Below, piece after piece: positions 8,055 to 17,037 of a DNA stretch of 64,000 bases (positions within the stretch are counted from its first letter, which is position 1; every line of letters starts with the position of its first letter). Where the stretch lies: assembly GCA_963719875.1 (NCBI GenBank), contig CAVRDJ010000004.1, positions 2,206,220-2,270,219 of the forward strand, in the 5' to 3' direction. This DNA comes from Palsa-360 sp963719875 (GTDB lineage Bacteria > Acidobacteriota > Terriglobia > Acidiferrales > UBA7541). The translations under genes and the position numbers were made by a program. The notes beneath the pieces are model-generated. The model was not told the DNA's origin. It searched no databases and saw nothing but the letters and a program-made list of their open reading frames with translations.

Positions 8055-8747
8055 ATGGTACCCTGCCAAATGAGTGCGACTGGCCTCTGCGCGCCGCCGC
8101 CTGGAGCACACTGGATCGTGAGCGCCACCGACCCCAAACCGTTGGCTTCCGCAATCGTCCGCGACGACGAAGCGCAACTGGTGTCCGCGGCCAAAGGCGG
8201 CGACACGGCCGCGTTTGAAGAGCTTGTCAATCGCTATGAGCGCAAGATTTTCCGCCTGGGAATGAACATCACGCAAAACCGAGAGGATGCGGAAGACGTG
8301 ATGCAAGACGCCTTCCTGAAATCCTATCAAAACCTGGACCGGTTTCAGGGCGACTCGCGCTTTTACACCTGGCTGGTGCGTATCGCGGTCAACGAAGCCC
8401 TGATGAAATTGCGCAAGCGGCGCCCCAACCAGGTGTCTCTCGATGAACCGCTGGCGGGCACCGACGGCGACGATTCCGTCTTCCGCGAAATCGAGGATTG
8501 GGGTCCTTCCCCCGAGAAAAAATTCGCCCAGATTGAGCTGAATGAAATTTTGAACAGCGTGATCGGCGAACTTGATCCGATTTTCCGCGTCGCGTTTCTC
8601 CTGCGAGACGTGGAAGGGCTTTCCACCGAAGAGACCGCGCAAATTCTGGGAATCTCTGTGGCGGCGGTGAAATCGCGCCTCTTGCGGGCGCGGCTGAAAC
8701 TCCGCCAAAAACTCAACAAGTACTTTCGACGGAGCGAAACGCAGTGA
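8055..8747 (+). CDS. ECF RNA polymerase sigma factor (RpoE-like)
   Basis: The 230-residue protein has both ECF domains. Region 2 (residues about 40-110) shows AFEELVNRYERKIFRLGMNI, the AEDVMQDAFLKSYQNL core and FYTWLVRIAVNEALMKLRKR. Region 4 (about 170-225) shows FLLRDVEGLSTEETAQILGI and SVAAVKSRLLRARLKLRQ, the helix-turn-helix that reads the -35 element. ATG 8055 is preceded by AAAGGAG at ideal spacing, so the longer open frame upstream is not coding. Its stop overlaps the GTG start of the anti-sigma gene, which implies coupled synthesis of the pair. The stimulus is not visible. Confidence 0.95.
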   Translation: MVPCQMSATGLCAPPPGAHWIVSATDPKPLASAIVRDDEAQLVSAAKGGDTAAFEELVNRYERKIFRLGMNITQNREDAEDVMQDAFLKSYQNLDRFQGDSRFYTWLVRIAVNEALMKLRKRRPNQVSLDEPLAGTDGDDSVFREIEDWGPSPEKKFAQIELNEILNSVIGELDPIFRVAFLLRDVEGLSTEETAQILGISVAAVKSRLLRARLKLRQKLNKYFRRSETQ

Positions 8748-8989
8748 ATTGCAAGAAAGTAATACTCGAATTGACGAGCTATCTCGACGGAGTCCTCGAC
8801 TCCACCATGCGAATCGATCTCGAACAGCACCTCTCCCGTTGCACCGACTGCCGCCTGGTTGTCGACACCTGCCGCAAAACCATCCAGATTTTCTGCAACT
8901 CCGAACCCGTCCCTCTCCCTGAAGATGTCCGCCAGCGCCTGCACACGGCGCTTCTCGAGCGATTCCGCCGCAACGCAAAAACGACCTAG
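8744..8989 (+). CDS. Zinc-finger anti-sigma factor (zf-HC2 type), soluble
   Basis: The 81-residue protein begins at GTG 8744 inside the sigma factor stop (GTGA overlap). It has the putative zinc site of the anti-sigma ZAS domain, HLSRCTDC near residues 29-36 with Cys at position 3, then a short helical tail (LPEDVRQRLHTALLERF). There is no membrane segment, so it would act in the cytoplasm, as redox-sensing ZAS proteins do. A decayed copy of its C-terminal half is found at 12230-12352. Confidence 0.88.
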   Translation: MNCKKVILELTSYLDGVLDSTMRIDLEQHLSRCTDCRLVVDTCRKTIQIFCNSEPVPLPEDVRQRLHTALLERFRRNAKTT

Positions 8990-9103
8990 CATTTAAACCT
9001 ATATTCTTGTTTACTACGGAAAATGGGCACAGAATAAGGTGCTCTTCGCGGCCAGATAGACTGTGCGCAGAATATTTGCAGGGGCTTGCCTGGGAGGAAG
9101 TCG

Positions 9104-11143
9104 ATGAAACGGCTCTCAAGATGGATTGTGCTTTCCGCTCCATTGGTGTGTTTGCTTTGCGTGACTATGCCCGCGAGCGCGCAGTCAGGCGCGAAAAACG
9201 GGGAGTGGCGGACTTACGGGGGAGATCTTGCGAGCACGCGATACTCGCCGCTCGACCAGATCAATGCGGACAACTTCAATAAGCTTGCGGTCGCCTGGCG
9301 ATTCAAAACGGACTCGCTTGGTCCACGGCCCGAATTTAAGTTTGAAGCGACGCCACTCATGGTGCATGGAGTGCTCTATTCAACGGGCGGATCCCGGAGA
9401 GCGGTGGTGGCACTGGACGCGTCCACGGGCGAACTGCTCTGGATGCACAGCGAGAACGAAGGCGATCGCGGCGCCAATGCTCCGAGACAACTCTCGGGAC
9501 ATGGATTGGCCTATTGGACCGACGGCAAGGAAGAGCGAATCCTGTATGTCACGCCAGGTTACAGACTCATTGCGTTGAATGCCAAGACTGGCATCCCCGT
9601 GCCCAGTTTCGGCACGGGCGGCGTGGTTGATCTAAAAAAAGACGACGATCAGGATATTGATCTGGTCACCGGAGAAGTCGGGCTTCATTCGACGCCTGTC
9701 GTGGCCCGCAACGTGGTGATCGTGGGGGCCGCGCACCTGACCGGGGGAGTGCCAAGAAGCAGGAAAAACGTGAAGGGCTATGTCCGCGGATTTGATGTGC
9801 GCACAGGCAAGCGGCTCTGGATTTTCCATACCATTCCGCTTCCCACCGAATTTGGGAACGATACCTGGTTGAAGGAGTCCTGGGCCTATACCGGAAATAC
9901 CGGCGTCTGGGGACAAATTTCGGTGGATGAAAATCTCGGACTGGTGTACTTGCCGGTGGAATTGCCGACCGGCGACTACTTCGGAGGCGATCGCCCAGGG
10001 AACGGTTTGTTTGGCGAGAGTTTGGTAGCCGTGGATTTAGAAACGGGCAAGCGAAAGTGGCACTACCAACTCGTCCATCACGGCTTGTGGGACATGGACA
10101 TCCCCTGCGCTCCGATTCTGGCCGACATCACCATTAACGGCCGGACCGTGAAAGCTGTTGCCCAGCCAACCAAGCAAGCCTTTCTTTACGTTTTCAATCG
10201 CGAAAACGGCGAGCCGATCTGGCCGATGGAAGAGCGCCCTGTTGCCCAAGGGGATGTGCCTGGAGAATGGTACTCTCCCACGCAGCCGTTTCCGACCAAG
10301 CCGCCCGCGTTCGACAACCAAGGCGTATCCAGCGATAGTCTGATCAACTTCACGCCGGAACTGCACGCGGAGGCGGAGAAAATTGTCTCAAAATATAAGA
10401 TCGGGCCGCTGTTTACGCCGCCCGCGGTGAGCAAAGCGGATGGGCCGCTGGCCACGATCGTTTCACCGGGAGCCCTCGGCGGAGCGAATTGGCCCGGCGG
10501 GTCATACGATCCCGAAACTCACATCCTGTACGTGTATTCGCGAAGCGACATCTCCGCCCTCGGACTCGTTCCCTCGCCCGACCCAAAACTTTCGGATATG
10601 GAATATGTTCAGGGGACTGCGAACGTTTACCCTCACCCGGGGAGACCGATGGGCGCGCCGCCAATCCCTGCCCCGAATCCTGAGAGTGGTGAACCCGTTT
10701 TGACTGTCCGAGGATTACCGCTTTTGAAACCGCCTTATGGCCGCATTACAGCAATCAATCTGGATAAGGGCGAAATCATTTGGCAAATCGCGCACGGGGA
10801 AACGCCGGATAACGTTCGCAACAATCCCGCGCTCGCAGGCTTGACCATTCCGCGCACGGGGAGCCAAGGGTTAATTGGCACGCTGACGACCAAAACTCTA
10901 GTTATCGCCGGCGAGGGTGTGAATGTGACGACGCCTTCCGGGATGCGTGGCGCGATGCTGCGCGGTTATGACAAGGGGACCGGGAAGGACGCCGGAGCAG
11001 TCTACATGCCGGCGCCACAGAGCGGTTCGCCGATGACCTATATGCTCAACGGTCAGCAATACATCGTCATTGCCGTCAGCGGTCCCAATTACCCGGGCGA
11101 GTTGATCGCTTACCACCTGCCGCCCAATCAGACGGGACAGTAG
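9104..11143 (+). CDS. Secreted PQQ-dependent dehydrogenase (quinoprotein)
   Basis: This 679-residue protein has a signal peptide (LSRWIVLSAPLVCLLCV, cleavage near ASAQ) and an eight-bladed quinoprotein propeller. Visible features are the opening EWRTYGGDLASTRYSPLDQI, W-motif repeats such as LDASTGELLW and FDVRTGKRLW, and the YQLVHHGLWDMDIPCAPILAD segment typical of membrane-type glucose dehydrogenase relatives. ATG 9104 follows a perfect GGGAGGAAG site. It should oxidise a sugar or alcohol in the periplasm and pass electrons to the respiratory chain; the substrate is unknown. No cytochrome c domain is present. Its TAG stop lies inside the first arm of a palindromic repeat (11141-11213). Confidence 0.9.
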   Translation: MKRLSRWIVLSAPLVCLLCVTMPASAQSGAKNGEWRTYGGDLASTRYSPLDQINADNFNKLAVAWRFKTDSLGPRPEFKFEATPLMVHGVLYSTGGSRRAVVALDASTGELLWMHSENEGDRGANAPRQLSGHGLAYWTDGKEERILYVTPGYRLIALNAKTGIPVPSFGTGGVVDLKKDDDQDIDLVTGEVGLHSTPVVARNVVIVGAAHLTGGVPRSRKNVKGYVRGFDVRTGKRLWIFHTIPLPTEFGNDTWLKESWAYTGNTGVWGQISVDENLGLVYLPVELPTGDYFGGDRPGNGLFGESLVAVDLETGKRKWHYQLVHHGLWDMDIPCAPILADITINGRTVKAVAQPTKQAFLYVFNRENGEPIWPMEERPVAQGDVPGEWYSPTQPFPTKPPAFDNQGVSSDSLINFTPELHAEAEKIVSKYKIGPLFTPPAVSKADGPLATIVSPGALGGANWPGGSYDPETHILYVYSRSDISALGLVPSPDPKLSDMEYVQGTANVYPHPGRPMGAPPIPAPNPESGEPVLTVRGLPLLKPPYGRITAINLDKGEIIWQIAHGETPDNVRNNPALAGLTIPRTGSQGLIGTLTTKTLVIAGEGVNVTTPSGMRGAMLRGYDKGTGKDAGAVYMPAPQSGSPMTYMLNGQQYIVIAVSGPNYPGELIAYHLPPNQTGQ

Positions 11144-11213
11144 CGCAGGCTTCAGCCTGCGGGGTTTCGTGGCTGCAGGGCCGAACCCCCACAGGCTGAA
11201 GCCTGCGCTACTA
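11141..11213. repeat. Paired palindromic element (GCAGGCTTCAGCCTGC family), copy 2
   Basis: The left arm TAGCGCAGGCTTCAGCCTGC (11141-11160) faces the inverted arm CAGGCTGAAGCCTGCGCTA ending about 11210. The stop codon of the PQQ dehydrogenase is the TAG of the repeat. The element lies between convergent genes and could terminate both. Confidence 0.88.
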
Positions 11214-11243
11214 AACCCTCAAGTTCACCGGCATTGGGCGAAT

Positions 11244-12134
11244 TTAGCTTCTCAGGTACTTATTGAAAAATTCAAGTGTGCGTTGCCAGGCCAGCTTGGC
11301 AGCTGTTTCGTCATACCGCGGCGTCGTATCGTTATGAAAACCATGATTCGCGCCTTCATAAATGTACGCGGTGTAAGTAATGTGGTTTGCCTTCAGAGCC
11401 TCCTCCCAAGTCGGCCATCCGCTGGTAATGCGCGTATCGAGCGATGCATAGTGCAGCAGTAGAGGCGCCTTGATCTTGGCTGTATCTTCGGCCGAGGGTT
11501 GACCGCCATAGAACGGAACCGCGGCGGCAAGGTCCGGCAGGCGCACCGCCAGCTTATTCACCGTCGACCCGCCAAAGCAGAAGCCCACGGCGCCCATCTT
11601 GCCGGTGCATTCCGGGCGAGCTTTCAGCCAATTGTAAGAGGCCACAAAGTCTTCAAACATTTTGCCCTGATCAACTTTCGGGAAAAGTGCCGTCGCTTTT
11701 TCTTCATCGCCGGGATAGCCGCCCAAAGACGTCAGGCCATCGGGCGCAAACGCGAGGAAATTCGCGACTGCCAGTCGGCGTGCCACATCTTCAACGTAAG
11801 GATTCAGGCCGCGGTTTTCGTGAATGACCAGGACTCCGGGCAACTTGCCGGCAGCTTTTGCGGGGCGCGCGTAATACCCCTTGATGCTCCCATTGCCCTG
11901 CGGCGAGGTTACGGTTGCGTACTCCGTCTTGAGACGATTGTCGTCCTTGGGGATCTGCTGCGCGAAAGCGTAATTCGGCCGAAGGCTCTCCCAAATCGCC
12001 ACGGCCGTCACGCCGCCGACCGCATACTTATTGGCGCGATCCAGAAATTCACGGCGGCTGATGTCGCCGTGGACGTACTTGTCAAAGTGGTCCAGCAACT
12101 CCTGCGGATAATCCGTCGCTTTTTTTCTGTCCAT
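11244..12134 (-). CDS. Exported dienelactone hydrolase family protein
   Basis: The 296-residue alpha/beta hydrolase has a DLH catalytic triad: the nucleophile Cys in GFCFGG, Asp in ASLDTRI and His in GANHGFH. The oxyanion Glu-Arg region appears as VIHENRGLNPYVEDVARRLA. The N-terminus contains SRREFLDRAN followed by a hydrophobic stretch (AVGGVTAVAIW) and FAQQ, which resembles a Tat signal, so export as a folded protein is likely. Family members hydrolyse dienelactones, but many exported ones have no known substrate. It is a single gene, convergent with the PQQ dehydrogenase. Confidence 0.88.
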   Translation of the reverse strand: MDRKKATDYPQELLDHFDKYVHGDISRREFLDRANKYAVGGVTAVAIWESLRPNYAFAQQIPKDDNRLKTEYATVTSPQGNGSIKGYYARPAKAAGKLPGVLVIHENRGLNPYVEDVARRLAVANFLAFAPDGLTSLGGYPGDEEKATALFPKVDQGKMFEDFVASYNWLKARPECTGKMGAVGFCFGGSTVNKLAVRLPDLAAAVPFYGGQPSAEDTAKIKAPLLLHYASLDTRITSGWPTWEEALKANHITYTAYIYEGANHGFHNDTTPRYDETAAKLAWQRTLEFFNKYLRS

Positions 12135-12229
12135 TTAGGTCACTCCATCGTTGTCAGCTTGAAATGTTTAGGACAACATGATCCAACGCGGAGGATACCA
12201 CTTTAATGATTTATGAAAAGGCTTTTTGC

Positions 12230-12352
12230 TGGTAGTCGATATGCCCGCAAAACCATTCAGATTTTTTGCAACTCCAAAACAGTCCCTCTCGCCGAAGACG
12301 TCCTCGGGCGCCCGCACACACGGCGCTCCTCGAGCGTTTCCGCTGCAACTGA
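12230..12352 (+). pseudogene. Decayed fragment duplicated from the anti-sigma factor C-terminus
   Basis: The stretch aligns over about 120 bases with 8856-8985 of the anti-sigma gene. Shared runs include GCAACTCC, GTCCCTCTC and ACGGCGC, and the translated piece RKTIQIFCNS is common to both; beyond EDV the reading frame is broken and there is no zinc motif or start. It therefore looks like a relic of a duplicated locus rather than a gene. It lies 150 bases upstream of pfkA. Confidence 0.75.
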
Positions 12353-12503
12353 AAGGCAATTTGGGAAGGCCTCTCGGGCAGATTTCCGACCGGTGCTCCA
12401 AACTCGTAGCACATCGATTTGAACTCAGGGGACCCATTTCGCGAATGGTGTAGAATAACCTCTTGTGCTTCAGGCCCTGTCGCCTGCCGCCCACAGAGGA
12501 CCT

Positions 12504-13589
12504 ATGGCTCAAACAATCCAAACCATCGGCATTGCTAACGGGGGTGGAGACTGCCCTGGGCTGAATGCCGTCATTCGCGGCGCGGTGCGAGGGGCGATTT
12601 TTGGGCACGGCTGGCGGGTCATCGGCATCAATGACGGCTTCGACGGACTGATTTGGACCGAACGTACCACGCCTCTCACGGTGGAATCGATTGCGGGCAT
12701 CTTGCCGCGTGGCGGCACGATCCTCGGCACCACCAATCGCGGAAACCCGTTTCGTTACGTAGTCGACGAAGGCGGCAAGAAAGTCACGCACGACTATTCG
12801 CTGAAGTGTTGCCAGAACGCGCGGGAGCTGGGTATGGACGCCATTATTGCCATCGGCGGCGACGGCACGCTCACCATTGCGCGCGATCTCGGGCGACTGG
12901 GAATTCCAATTGTGGGAGTACCCAAGACAATCGACAACGACCTTTCCGCCACGGAAGTCACGTTCGGCTTCGACACCGCGTTGCACGTCGCCACGGACGC
13001 GATCGACCGCCTGCACACCACGGCGGAATCGCACGGACGCGTGATGGTCATCGAAGTCATGGGCCGGGATGCGGGATGGATCGCGCTGCACTCAGGACTC
13101 GCGGGAGGCGCGGACGTAATCCTGATCCCGGAGATCCCTTTCACCATCGAAACTGTCTGTGACAGGCTGCGCGAACGGGCGGCCACAGGCAAGAAATTCT
13201 CGATGGTCGTTGTGGCGGAAGGGATAAAACTGCCGGCGACTGACAGTCACGGGAACCCGTTTCCCACGCCGCGTCCCGGGCAAGTAGGTTTTGTTATCGG
13301 TGATACGATCCACACGATACTGAAGAAAGATGTCCGTGTCACCGTGCTGGGCCATATTCAGCGCGGCGGATCGCCCAGCCCGTTTGACCGCATCCTGGCC
13401 ACGCGATTTGGCGTCGAAGCCGTGGAACTGGTTGCGCGGGGGGAGTTCGGACGAATGGTTTGCCTCCGAGCCGGCGAAATTGAGTCGGTGACACTCGATG
13501 AGGCAGTCGGCGCGCCGCGGCTGGTGGATCCAAAGGGAAGCATGGTTCGGACGGCGCGAGCTGTTGGCATTACTTTCGGAGATCAATAA
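12504..13589 (+). CDS. pfkA: 6-phosphofructokinase, ATP-type GGDGT/PKTIDND subgroup
   Basis: The 361-residue protein has the PFK signatures GGGDCPGLNAVIRG at the N-terminus, GGDGTLTIARDL near residue 115, PKTIDNDLSATEVTFGFDTA near 145, and MGRDAGWIALHSGLAGGAD. It phosphorylates fructose-6-phosphate. Gly in GGDGT favours ATP over pyrophosphate, while Lys in PKTIDND is the pyrophosphate-enzyme residue; this combination is known in an ATP-dependent subgroup of actinobacterial and related PFKs. ATG 12504 follows AGAGGA and fits the family start; an in-frame ATG 13 codons upstream is less likely. The next gene starts immediately after its stop. Confidence 0.93.
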   Translation: MAQTIQTIGIANGGGDCPGLNAVIRGAVRGAIFGHGWRVIGINDGFDGLIWTERTTPLTVESIAGILPRGGTILGTTNRGNPFRYVVDEGGKKVTHDYSLKCCQNARELGMDAIIAIGGDGTLTIARDLGRLGIPIVGVPKTIDNDLSATEVTFGFDTALHVATDAIDRLHTTAESHGRVMVIEVMGRDAGWIALHSGLAGGADVILIPEIPFTIETVCDRLRERAATGKKFSMVVVAEGIKLPATDSHGNPFPTPRPGQVGFVIGDTIHTILKKDVRVTVLGHIQRGGSPSPFDRILATRFGVEAVELVARGEFGRMVCLRAGEIESVTLDEAVGAPRLVDPKGSMVRTARAVGITFGDQ

Positions 13590-14726
13590 ATGATCTGGCG
13601 GATCGTGCGCAGCCGGGGATTTATTCCTATTGTCCTCATCTTCGGCGCATTGCTCTATTGGAAACTTCATCCAAGCTCGCCTAAAGCCATCTCGGTCGGG
13701 TACGTTGGCGACCGCGACGTCATCCTCTGGAACACGCTCGCGCAAGTACGCGAACCGGTCGCCGAAGTCCATTACGGCGACCGGGTGGAAGTCGTGCGCA
13801 TGGAGGGGACAGACGTTCAAGTGCGTACGACTTCGGGCGCGATAGGCTGGATACGCGATTCGCGGCAAATCATGGATTCCGATCTTTGGGGAAAGAGCGC
13901 TGCTTTATTGGAGCGCGCGCGCACGCTGCCGGTCCAGGCGCGGGCCCGGACGAAAACCCTCAGCAACGTGCGTGTCGAACCGGGTCGCGACGGCAAGCGT
14001 ATCTTTCAGTTCGGGCGAGGAACGAAGATATTGATCTTGGAACGCGCCGTGGCAGACGCTCCCCAGGGACCCGAGGAAAATTCGCAGGAAGTAAAAGCCT
14101 CTGCCGCGGAAGAACAAAAAGCGAAGCCAGAAGACTGGCTGCTCGTCCTGCGGGCCATGGATTCGCCCGCGAGGGGCGATAGCATGCCATCCCCGGGCAA
14201 AGACCCGACAGAAGTGAAGCGCGCCACGGGTGATGCGGTGAGCGGCGGCCCCGTGCTGGCACAATCAGGCGTGTCGCCAGTAGGCGCGCCGGCTGGGCTT
14301 GTCGCCGGTTGGGTGTTGGCGCGATTCGTTGAACTCGATTTGCCAGGCCCCGTGCGAGATTTAGCCAGTTCCGCCGGTCTACACGTCGTGGCGTGGTTCG
14401 AGCTGAATCGAGTGCCGAATGGTTCCGGCGGGGTAGCGCCCCAATACCTGGTGGCGGGATCGCATGGCGGGGAGGGCGGGGTTTGCGACTTCTCCATGCT
14501 GCGCGTATACACGTGGGGCACGGTGCGTAAACGCTACGAAACTGCTTACGTGGAAAGCGATCTATGCGGACGGCTGCCCATATACATATCAAGCGGCGCA
14601 AAGGGTCCGGAATTCAAATTTTCCGATGTGGACGAAGGCGGTGCGAATAGAATGTATGTCATGTACCAGACGTCCGTCCGCCGAGTGAAGGATGCCACCA
14701 CGAAGCCGGTGCGCTCCCGCCATTGA
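13590..14726 (+). CDS. Membrane-anchored protein with SH3-like domains, function unknown
   Basis: The 378-residue protein has an N-terminal transmembrane anchor (GFIPIVLIFGALLYW) and two regions resembling bacterial SH3 domains: residues about 35-100 (GYVGDRDVILWNTLAQVREP to IRDSR) and about 110-155 (ARARTKTLSNVRVEPGRDGK). A low-complexity Ala/Glu/Pro linker follows. The C-terminal third starts with GWVLARFVELDLPGPVRDLA and ends in a beta-rich domain containing several Cys and Tyr. The ATG directly abuts the pfkA stop, so co-transcription is likely. I cannot assign a role; a periplasmic envelope-binding function would fit SH3 domains. Confidence 0.75.
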   Translation: MIWRIVRSRGFIPIVLIFGALLYWKLHPSSPKAISVGYVGDRDVILWNTLAQVREPVAEVHYGDRVEVVRMEGTDVQVRTTSGAIGWIRDSRQIMDSDLWGKSAALLERARTLPVQARARTKTLSNVRVEPGRDGKRIFQFGRGTKILILERAVADAPQGPEENSQEVKASAAEEQKAKPEDWLLVLRAMDSPARGDSMPSPGKDPTEVKRATGDAVSGGPVLAQSGVSPVGAPAGLVAGWVLARFVELDLPGPVRDLASSAGLHVVAWFELNRVPNGSGGVAPQYLVAGSHGGEGGVCDFSMLRVYTWGTVRKRYETAYVESDLCGRLPIYISSGAKGPEFKFSDVDEGGANRMYVMYQTSVRRVKDATTKPVRSRH

Positions 14727-14872
14727 TTACTATCTCTTGGGCCAGACCGATCCAAGAAAACGCCCCCTAATTTTTTCGAGCACATTCCACGCGAGTAAAA
14801 CGGAGCTGCGAGAAGCGCGTGGTAATATCCTACCGGAAAAGTTCACACGATCTCTGAACGTATGTTTGCCGC

Positions 14873-15841
14873 ATGGTGAATATAAATTCCACTCCGACGC
14901 GAAGGAGACTTCCTCTAGCCGCGCTTGCCGCGGTATTTTCCCTCGTTGCTTGCGGGAATCGCGCGAATCCCGCGCCGAAACCACAGCCTCCGCCACCGTT
15001 TGAGTTCCTCAACGCTTGGGGGGATAAAGGCGAAGGTCCGGGAAAACTCGACGAGCCTGTGGCCTTCGCGGCGGATTCGCTGGGCAACATTTTCTTTGTT
15101 GATCCGGCTGCAAACTTTATCCATAAATTTGAATCGAGTGGCACTCCCCTGCAATCCTTTGAGGACAGGCGGGTGCGCCACGCGGCGGGGATCGCGGTGG
15201 ACTCCGGCGGCGCTATTTATGTCGCTGACGCTGAACAAGGCAGCATCCTCATCTTTTTCCCCGATGGAACATTTCTCCGAGCGTTGCGGAGCCCATCGCA
15301 GCGGCATTTTTCCGGCGTCCTTGGAATCAGCGTCGATGACCAGGGCAATCTATACGTTCCCGATCCAGCCGGCTCACGCGTGGCCAAGTTTGACAGCCGC
15401 GACCGTCTGGTAAAATTCTGGGGGAATCCGAAACCCTCGGAATCGGATCAGCGGCCTTACTCTATAGCGGCTGCGGGAGACGGTTCAGTATTTGTGGCGT
15501 ACCCGATGCCCGGACACATCGCGAAATATACTTCGGACGGCGAGTGGGTTACATCGTGGAGCACAGTTGATAACCCAACAGTAGAGACCAATCCAATGAC
15601 TGGATTTGCCGTATGGGGGCAATTTGTGTTCACGATGGCCGCTTCTTCGTCGCAAATTCGCGTCTGGACTTCCGACGGGCAACACAGGCTGGATGCCGAT
15701 CTCGCTGGTCACATTGGTGAGGCCGCGATTGCCGCGCCTCAAATCGTCGTGACACCTCACGCGGAGCTACTCGTGTTCGATCCTTCCCTGCCGAAGGTGT
15801 TTCGGTTTCGCATGCACTTGGAAAATAAGGATCCGCTATGA
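14873..15841 (+). CDS. NHL-repeat lipoprotein
   Basis: The 322-residue protein starts with a lipoprotein signal (PLAALAAVFSLVAC, lipobox Cys at about residue 27) and then a Pro-rich spacer. The remainder is an NHL-type beta propeller with repeats such as KLDEPVAFAADSLGNIFFVD, GIAVDSGGAIYVADAEQG and GISVDDQGNLYVPDPAGSRV. NHL lipoproteins are common in Acidobacteriota and are thought to mediate binding at the envelope. It overlaps the next gene by ATGA. Confidence 0.82.
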   Translation: MVNINSTPTRRRLPLAALAAVFSLVACGNRANPAPKPQPPPPFEFLNAWGDKGEGPGKLDEPVAFAADSLGNIFFVDPAANFIHKFESSGTPLQSFEDRRVRHAAGIAVDSGGAIYVADAEQGSILIFFPDGTFLRALRSPSQRHFSGVLGISVDDQGNLYVPDPAGSRVAKFDSRDRLVKFWGNPKPSESDQRPYSIAAAGDGSVFVAYPMPGHIAKYTSDGEWVTSWSTVDNPTVETNPMTGFAVWGQFVFTMAASSSQIRVWTSDGQHRLDADLAGHIGEAAIAAPQIVVTPHAELLVFDPSLPKVFRFRMHLENKDPL

Positions 15842-16815
15842 CGCTGCTTCTTACTGAAGCCGACGTTCGCTCCCTTTTGACCATGCCAATCACGCTGGAA
15901 ATTGTGGAGGAGTCCTTGCGCCAGCAGGGGAACGGCGAACTGGTTCTGCACCCGCGCCGCAGAGTCAAACTTCCGGACAACGCGCTCCTGCATTACATGG
16001 CGGCGGCCGACCCGGTCCGGGGATATATCGGCATGAAACTTTATACAGTTGTTCGAGGCGTCGCGCGTTTCGTCGTGCCTCTGTTCCGGTCGACGACAGG
16101 CGAGATGGCGGCGCTGATTGAGGCCGACGCGCTCGGGCAGCTTCGGACCGGCGCGGCAAGCGGCGTCGCGACGAAATACCTCGCCAATGTAAATGCGCGG
16201 ACCGCTGGCATTATCGGCACCGGATACCAGGCGCGAACGCAGCTCGAAGCCATCGCAGGCGTGCGACGCCTGGAGCGCATTCGCGCCTTCGGACGCGATC
16301 CCGGGCGCCGCGAAAAGTTTTGCCGCGAAATGGCCGAGCGGATCGGCGTCGCCGTGGAACCAATGAACTCCGGCGAAGAAGCCGTGCGGGGCGCGGACAT
16401 TGTTGTTACGGCGACTTCCGCGACAAAGATTGTCCTCGAATGCGCCTGGCTCGCGCCCGGCATGCATATCAACGCCATGGGAGCGAATTGGCCACAGAAG
16501 CGCGAACTGGATGCTGCCGCAGTCAGCCGCGCCAACAAGATAGTTGTGGACTCCATCGAGCAATCCAAGATGGAAGCGGGCGATCTTATTCAGGCATTCG
16601 GAGAAGACCAGTCACGATGGAACGCGGTGCAAGAGCTATCGCAAATCGTCGCGGGCAAAGCGCCCGGCAGAAGCGCCGCCGACCAAATCACTTTGTTCAA
16701 ATCGAATGGCATCGCGACTTGGGATCTAGCGGCCGCTGTGCGCGTCTACGAAATGGCTGTGGCGCGCGGCATGGGCAAAACCATTCCACTCTGGGAAGCG
16801 GAAAAACAAGTGTAG
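15838..16815 (+). CDS. Ornithine cyclodeaminase/mu-crystallin family protein
   Basis: The 325-residue protein contains LLTEADVRSLLTM at the start, GYIGMKLYTVVRG near residue 60, RTGAASGVATKYLA near 115, and the Rossmann fingerprint AGIIGTGYQARTQLEAI near 125. Family members include ornithine cyclodeaminase, alanine dehydrogenase and imine reductases, all NAD(P)-dependent. The HINAMGANWPQKRELD segment near 215 is also typical. The exact reaction is not evident. It overlaps the NHL lipoprotein gene by 4 bases. Confidence 0.9.
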   Translation: MTLLLTEADVRSLLTMPITLEIVEESLRQQGNGELVLHPRRRVKLPDNALLHYMAAADPVRGYIGMKLYTVVRGVARFVVPLFRSTTGEMAALIEADALGQLRTGAASGVATKYLANVNARTAGIIGTGYQARTQLEAIAGVRRLERIRAFGRDPGRREKFCREMAERIGVAVEPMNSGEEAVRGADIVVTATSATKIVLECAWLAPGMHINAMGANWPQKRELDAAAVSRANKIVVDSIEQSKMEAGDLIQAFGEDQSRWNAVQELSQIVAGKAPGRSAADQITLFKSNGIATWDLAAAVRVYEMAVARGMGKTIPLWEAEKQV

Positions 16816-16876
16816 CGCTCGCCTTCAGGCGAGCATGCGCTTGAATCTAGATTGCCCGCCTGAAGGCGGGCCCTAC
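16812..16876. repeat. Paired palindromic element, CTTCAGG variant
   Basis: Arms TAGCGCTCGCCTTCAGGCGA and GCCTGAAGGCGGGCCCTAC bracket about 20 bases just after the ornithine cyclodeaminase-family gene. The plan (TAG, internal palindrome, spacer, inverted palindrome, CTA) matches the GCAGGCTTCAGCCTGC elements, but the palindrome core differs. The TAG is again the stop codon of the gene. Confidence 0.75.
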
Positions 16877-17037
16877 AAAAACATCCGAAATACATGCGTC
16901 ACAAAGGCTCTAAGGCCGCGACCTCCGAATTAAAAAATCGTCCAGGCGATTTTAAAATTACGACAACTCCAGAAGATTCACGAAATCGTTAGGGCTGGCA
17001 ATTCTGCTAGAATTACGCGCGGCAGGAGACGATCCCG

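Noticed and set aside
7968..9143. Minus-strand open frame of 391 codons across the sigma/anti-sigma pair
   Set aside because: It runs antisense through two well-supported overlapping genes and contains no family feature.
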